Source: Lachnospiraceae bacterium
GTDB lineage: Bacteria; Bacillota; Clostridia; Lachnospirales; Lachnospiraceae
Assembly (NCBI GenBank): GCA_017476305.1
Contig: JAFVAA010000390.1
Location: 1 to 9,198, forward strand
Direction: 5' to 3'
DNA: 9,198 nucleotides
The notes under the pieces are model-generated. The model had not been told where the DNA came from. It searched no databases and saw only the letters and a list, made by a program, of their open reading frames with translations. Of the stretch, positions 6,907 to 9,198 are shown piece after piece. The first letter of the stretch is position 1, and each line of letters begins with the position of its first letter. Both the position numbers and the translations under genes were made by a program.

Positions 6907-7473
6907 TTGGATAAATATATATCTACACCATTAACGGAAGATAAAGTCATGGATTTAAAGGCAGGAGACTACGTCTATCTTTCGGGAACGATTTATACTG
7001 CGAGGGATGCTGCACATAAAAGACTGTACGAAAGCATGCTTGCGGGAAAAGATATTCCGCTGGAGCTTAAGGATAATATCATCTATTATCTGGGCCCGTC
7101 CCCGGCGAGGGAAGGGCAGGTCATCGGTTCTGCGGGGCCCACGACCAGCAGCCGTATGGATAAATATACCCCGCTTCTTTTGAAAAATGGTCTAAAAGGC
7201 ATGATTGGGAAAGGAAAGCGTTCCGTGGAGGTCATAGACGCCATGCACGAATATCATGCCGTGTACTTTGCGGCTATAGGGGGAGCGGGTGCGCTTTTGT
7301 CAAAGTGTATCAAAAAGGCAGAGGTGATTGCCTACGATGACCTTGGGACAGAAGCCATCAGGAGGCTGGAGGTGGAAAATCTGCCTGTTATCGTGGTGAT
7401 TGATGCAGAGAAAAATAATATGTACGAGCAGGAAAATGCAGTTATACCCGCTAATGGAAAAGACGACCGTTAG
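6907..7473 (+). CDS. Class I fumarate hydratase (or L-tartrate dehydratase), beta subunit
   Basis: This is the C-terminal half-enzyme partner of the preceding alpha subunit. The 188 residues match the usual beta-subunit size. Diagnostic stretches are LKAGDYVYLSGTIYTARDAAHKR (residues ~17-39), IYYLGPSPA, the substrate-binding-type GSAGPTTSSRMDKYTP (~75-90), KGMIGKGKRS and FAAIGGAGALLSKCI. The start is TTG, six bases after a perfect AGGAGGAG (6893-6900). The next in-frame ATG lies 14 codons in and would remove the conserved N-terminus, so TTG is preferred. Both subunits beginning with TTG may set matched low initiation rates. The last ten codons (VIPANGKDDR) lie in a long hairpin, so the C-terminal tail is shaped by RNA structure rather than by the family. 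It is cotranscribed with the alpha gene and convergent with bioB, 39 bases away. Confidence 0.92.
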   Translation: MDKYISTPLTEDKVMDLKAGDYVYLSGTIYTARDAAHKRLYESMLAGKDIPLELKDNIIYYLGPSPAREGQVIGSAGPTTSSRMDKYTPLLLKNGLKGMIGKGKRSVEVIDAMHEYHAVYFAAIGGAGALLSKCIKKAEVIAYDDLGTEAIRRLEVENLPVIVVIDAEKNNMYEQENAVIPANGKDDR

Positions 7474-7482
7474 CGGGTATAA
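7442..7482. terminator. 16-bp hairpin spanning the fumarase beta stop codon, possible bidirectional terminator
   Basis: TTATACCCGCTAA (7442-7454) is the exact reverse complement of 7470-7482. Three more pairs (one wobble) extend the stem to 16 bp around the loop AAAAGACGA (7458-7466). The TAG stop (7471-7473) is in the right arm. It sits between convergent genes and could serve both strands. Neither side has an immediate T-run: on the plus strand the nearest is at 7501-7508. Intrinsic termination is therefore plausible but not proven. Blocking of 3' exonucleases is an alternative. Confidence 0.55.
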
Positions 7483-7512
7483 GGATGCACGGGAAAGAAT
7501 ATTTTTTTATTA

Positions 7513-8490
7513 TTACTGTAAATATTTCGGAACGGTATCACGTCCCAGGGAAGCAAGCATTTCCTTGTCGCTTCGAATGGTCGCACAGGAAACGGTGGTC
7601 AGCATGTTTCCCGTGATGGTTGCAGAAGCTCCGGACTGGAAAGCGGTTTTTCCATCTTCTGTCAACAGTGCTCTTCCGGCTGCGAGCCGGATATTCGTCT
7701 CTGGATTGATATATCTGAAAAAAGCGATGGTTCGTAAAATATCATTTTCGGTGAGCTGTTCCATACCCTCTAAAGCAGTTCCGGGAATCGGCATCAGTGC
7801 ATTGATCGGAATGGAGTTGACACCTACTTCTGCCAGGCTTACCGCCATATCCAGGCGATCCTCCCAGGTCTCTCCCATCCCGATGATTCCACCAGAGCAT
7901 ACGCTCATACCTTCGGCTTTCACTTTTTTCAAGGTTTCTATTTTTTCTTCATAGGTGTGTGTCGTGCAGATATTTGGAAAATTTCTTTTTGAAGTTTCTA
8001 TGTTGTGGTGATAGCTTTTCACTCCGGCTTCATGCAGTCTGTGCAGCTGTTCTTCGTTTAAAAAACCCATAGAAGCACATAGATCGATCTTACATTCCCG
8101 ATTCATAGTTTCATATGCATGGATGGCTTTTTCAAATTCTTCTCCGGTAAGTGCCCGTCCTGCTGTCACGATGGAAAAGCGGTCAACGCCTTCACTTTCG
8201 TTTGCTTTACATGCTTCCAGGATTTTTTCTTCGGGTAGAAAATCGTAGACATCGCAATCTGTATGGTTATGCGCGGACTGTGCGCAGAATTTACAGTTCT
8301 CCGGACATCTTCCACTGCGTCCGTTGATAATGGAGCATAGATCTACCTTGTCTCCCTTAAAATGTGCACGGATTTTATCGGCACCTTCACAGAGCTCCTT
8401 TAAATCACATGTTAAAAAGATGGAAAGGTCGTCATCTCTGGTGATCCGTCTGCCGTCGATAATTTCCCGGGCTAGAGTCAGTATGTTCAT
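7513..8490 (-). CDS. bioB: Biotin synthase (radical SAM)
   Basis: BioB inserts sulfur into dethiobiotin, the last step of biotin synthesis, using two S-adenosylmethionine molecules and two iron-sulfur clusters in the cytoplasm. The 325 residues are a normal length. The radical-SAM CxxxCxxC motif is RCPENCKFCAQSAH (C62, C66, C69). Other BioB landmarks are DLCASMGFL (C138), YHHNIETS (160-167), VCSGGIIGMGETWEDR (C198), NSIPINALMPIPGTAL and IRLAAGRALL (Arg 268 or 273). The position that is the first auxiliary-cluster cysteine in E. coli (C97) appears to be Ser106 (DRFSIVTAGR). The ATG has a GAGGAGGA ribosome binding site just upstream (8496-8503). The gene stands alone: no bioA, bioD, bioF or bioY is in the window, so dethiobiotin must be made or imported elsewhere. 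A BirA-like operator overlaps its promoter, implying repression when biotin is plentiful. Confidence 0.96.
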   Translation of the reverse strand: MNILTLAREIIDGRRITRDDDLSIFLTCDLKELCEGADKIRAHFKGDKVDLCSIINGRSGRCPENCKFCAQSAHNHTDCDVYDFLPEEKILEACKANESEGVDRFSIVTAGRALTGEEFEKAIHAYETMNRECKIDLCASMGFLNEEQLHRLHEAGVKSYHHNIETSKRNFPNICTTHTYEEKIETLKKVKAEGMSVCSGGIIGMGETWEDRLDMAVSLAEVGVNSIPINALMPIPGTALEGMEQLTENDILRTIAFFRYINPETNIRLAAGRALLTEDGKTAFQSGASATITGNMLTTVSCATIRSDKEMLASLGRDTVPKYLQ

Positions 8491-8576
8491 TTGATTCCTC
8501 CTCGTTAAGATAAATGCAGTCGAAAAACAGTAATTATTTTATAGTACGACTGACAATGACAGCTGTTTCGAAGAAT

Positions 8577-8605
8577 AGGATAATACAGAAAAAAACGATT
8601 GTCAA
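8577..8605 (-). promoter_or_regulatory. bioB: bioB promoter
   Basis: On the minus strand a consensus TTGACA -35 (8600-8605) and a TATCCT -10 (8577-8582) are separated by exactly 17 bases. Transcription would begin near 8570, giving a leader of about 80 bases before the ATG at 8490. The leader contains a CAGTCG/CGACTG inverted repeat (8517-8522 with 8547-8552). The -35 lies inside the BirA-like half-site. Confidence 0.75.
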
Positions 8606-8628
8606 CCACTTTCTAATTTAGTTGACGA
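8599..8628. promoter_or_regulatory. Putative BirA (biotin repressor) operator
   Basis: TTGTCAACC (8599-8607) faces AGTTGACGA (8620-8628), matching its reverse complement at 7 of 9 positions, with 14 bases between the GTCAAC and GTTGAC cores. Bifunctional BirA proteins bind paired TTGTnAAC-type half-sites separated by about 14-16 bases upstream of bio genes. Placement over the bioB -35 box fits repression. The assignment rests on pattern and position. Confidence 0.65.
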
Positions 8629-8666
8629 AGGCGGATAAAAAATCATAAGAAAATAGCAAAAAAAGC

Positions 8667-8695
8667 TTGACAATACATTGGAAGTTTGATAGAAT
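8667..8695 (+). promoter_or_regulatory. Promoter for tRNA-Ser
   Basis: TTGACA (8667-8672), a 17-base spacer and TAGAAT (8690-8695) with TG at the extended -10 position make a near-consensus sigma-A promoter. An A-rich stretch (8651-8664) precedes the -35. Start would be near 8702, about 80 bases upstream of the mature tRNA 5' end, so a 5' leader must be removed by RNase P. Confidence 0.75.
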
Positions 8696-8782
8696 AAATC
8701 TGTTCGACAGCAAAATCAGCTGTTGTCGATAAAGTCGGAGACTTATGATATTTTGGATAGAATATCAGTCACCTATTGGCTT

Positions 8783-8870
8783 GGAGAAATACTCAAGAGG
8801 CTGAAGAGGCGCCCCTGCTAAGGGTGTAGGTCGTTCACGCGGCGCGAGGGTTCAAATCCCTCTTTCTCCG
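8783..8870 (+). tRNA. tRNA-Ser(GCT)
   Basis: The 88-base sequence folds as a class II tRNA. The acceptor arm GGAGAAA pairs with TTTCTCC, with discriminator G (typical of serine). The anticodon stem CGCCC/GGGTG (8810-8814/8822-8826, one wobble) encloses loop CTGCTAA with anticodon GCT at 8817-8819, reading AGC/AGU. A long variable arm follows, then the T arm GAGGG-TTCAAAT-CCCTC. The 3' CCA is not encoded. It has its own promoter and lies just upstream of the rRNA operon promoter, possibly feeding into it. Confidence 0.95.
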
Positions 8871-8874
8871 CTCG

Positions 8875-8912
8875 TATAATTCCGGATAAATATATGATAT
8901 TTTCGGATTATA
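8875..8912 (+). other. Imperfect inverted repeat downstream of tRNA-Ser
   Basis: TATAATTCCG (8875-8884) is the reverse complement of CGGATTATA (8904-8912), with one bulged T. It begins four bases after the tRNA. There is no T-run after it, so it is a weak terminator candidate or a tRNA 3' trailer structure, and tRNA transcription may continue into the rRNA leader. Confidence 0.35.
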
Positions 8913-8916
8913 CATT

Positions 8917-8957
8917 GTAAAAAAGTTTTAAAAAGTTTTAAAAAAATGAAAAAAAGG
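8917..8957 (+). promoter_or_regulatory. Phased A-tracts, probable UP element of the rRNA promoter
   Basis: The unit AAAAGTTTTA occurs twice in direct succession, followed by two further A-tracts, with a spacing of about 10 bases immediately upstream of the -35 at 8960. Helically phased A-tracts bend DNA, and such AT-rich segments bind the RNA polymerase alpha subunits at strong rRNA promoters. Confidence 0.55.
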
Positions 8958-8959
8958 TG

Positions 8960-8988
8960 TTGACATTTGTTGGTAAGCGTGGTAATAT
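8960..8988 (+). promoter_or_regulatory. rRNA operon promoter
   Basis: TTGACA (8960-8965), a 17-base spacer and TAATAT (8983-8988) form a near-consensus promoter. Transcription would start near 8995, at the first base of a 7-bp hairpin. The leader that follows has rRNA-operon features. Confidence 0.75.
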
Positions 8989-8994
8989 ATCACT

Positions 8995-9198
8995 TGCTGA
9001 CGCAAAAAAAGTCAGCACGGAAGAGCAGAAGGTTCTGCTCATCGACCTTGATAACTGAACAGTAGAACAACCCTGAAAATTCTAAAAAGATTTTCATTTT
9101 AGTATCTGCCGGAAACACATGCCTGGCAGATGCGGGGAACACCTATTATAATTAGGTAAAAACGGATATTTATGCCAGCAGTGCATTATATGGTGCAC
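8995..9198 (+). other. rRNA operon leader (16S gene expected just beyond the right edge)
   Basis: No ORF is present. The phrase CCTTGATAACTGAACA (9046-9061) is characteristic of sequences just ahead of 16S in low-GC Firmicutes. Hairpins are dense: TGCTGAC/GTCAGCA (8995-9001/9011-9017), GAGCAGA/TCTGCTC (9023-9029/9034-9040), TGAAAAT/ATTTTCA (9074-9080/9090-9096), ATCTGCC/GGCAGAT (9104-9110/9125-9131), ACCTA/TAGGT (9141-9145/9153-9157) and GTGCA/TGCAC (9181-9185/9194-9198). The conserved 16S 5' end (GAGTTTGATC) is not reached. A clear boxA was not recognised. Confidence 0.72.

Noticed and set aside
7400..7954. A 184-codon plus-strand ORF antisense to bioB
   Set aside because: It starts inside the fumarase beta gene and runs antisense through bioB. 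Its composition is that of a shadow frame and no ribosome binding site precedes it.

Overview
The base composition, strong extended -10 promoters, AGGAGG-type ribosome binding sites, TTG starts and an rRNA leader of Firmicutes type suggest an anaerobic low-GC Firmicute, most likely a gut Clostridium-cluster XIVa/Lachnospiraceae relative. This is inferred from style and gene content, not from a search.

Layout from left to right. (1) Bases 1-983, minus strand: the N-terminal 327 codons of a MATE multidrug/Na+ antiporter, running off the left edge, with its own promoter. (2) Bases 984-1632: a 650-base gene-free stretch holding the MATE promoter, a cluster of overlapping hairpins, and a strong promoter that fires directly into two near-identical 9-bp hairpins 49 bases apart. 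(3) Bases 1633-5790, plus strand: one very long secreted subtilisin-family (S8) protease of about 1384 codons, interrupted in frame by a TAG at 3289-3291. The stop separates the catalytic Asp/His and oxyanion Asn from the catalytic Ser. (4) Bases 5791-5990: three consecutive hairpins and a terminator-like stem. (5) Bases 5991-7473, plus strand: the alpha and beta subunits of a class I [4Fe-4S] fumarate hydratase/L-tartrate dehydratase, both starting with TTG. (6) Bases 7513-8490, minus strand: a lone biotin synthase gene bioB, convergent with the fumarase operon. A 16-bp hairpin that includes the fumarase beta stop codon lies between them. (7) Bases 8491-8782: divergent promoters. The bioB promoter has its -35 box inside a BirA-like operator. 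(8) Bases 8783-8870: tRNA-Ser(GCT) with its own near-consensus promoter. (9) Bases 8871-9198: A-tract-rich upstream element, near-consensus promoter and structured leader of an rRNA operon whose 16S gene should begin just past the right edge.

The window is mostly housekeeping. The points that deserve attention are the stop-interrupted protease with an unbroken 832-codon continuation, the tandem leader hairpins in front of it, the biotin synthase lacking one classical [2Fe-2S] cysteine, and the hairpin built into the end of the fumarase beta gene. No CRISPR array, transposase or complete undescribed multigene system is visible.
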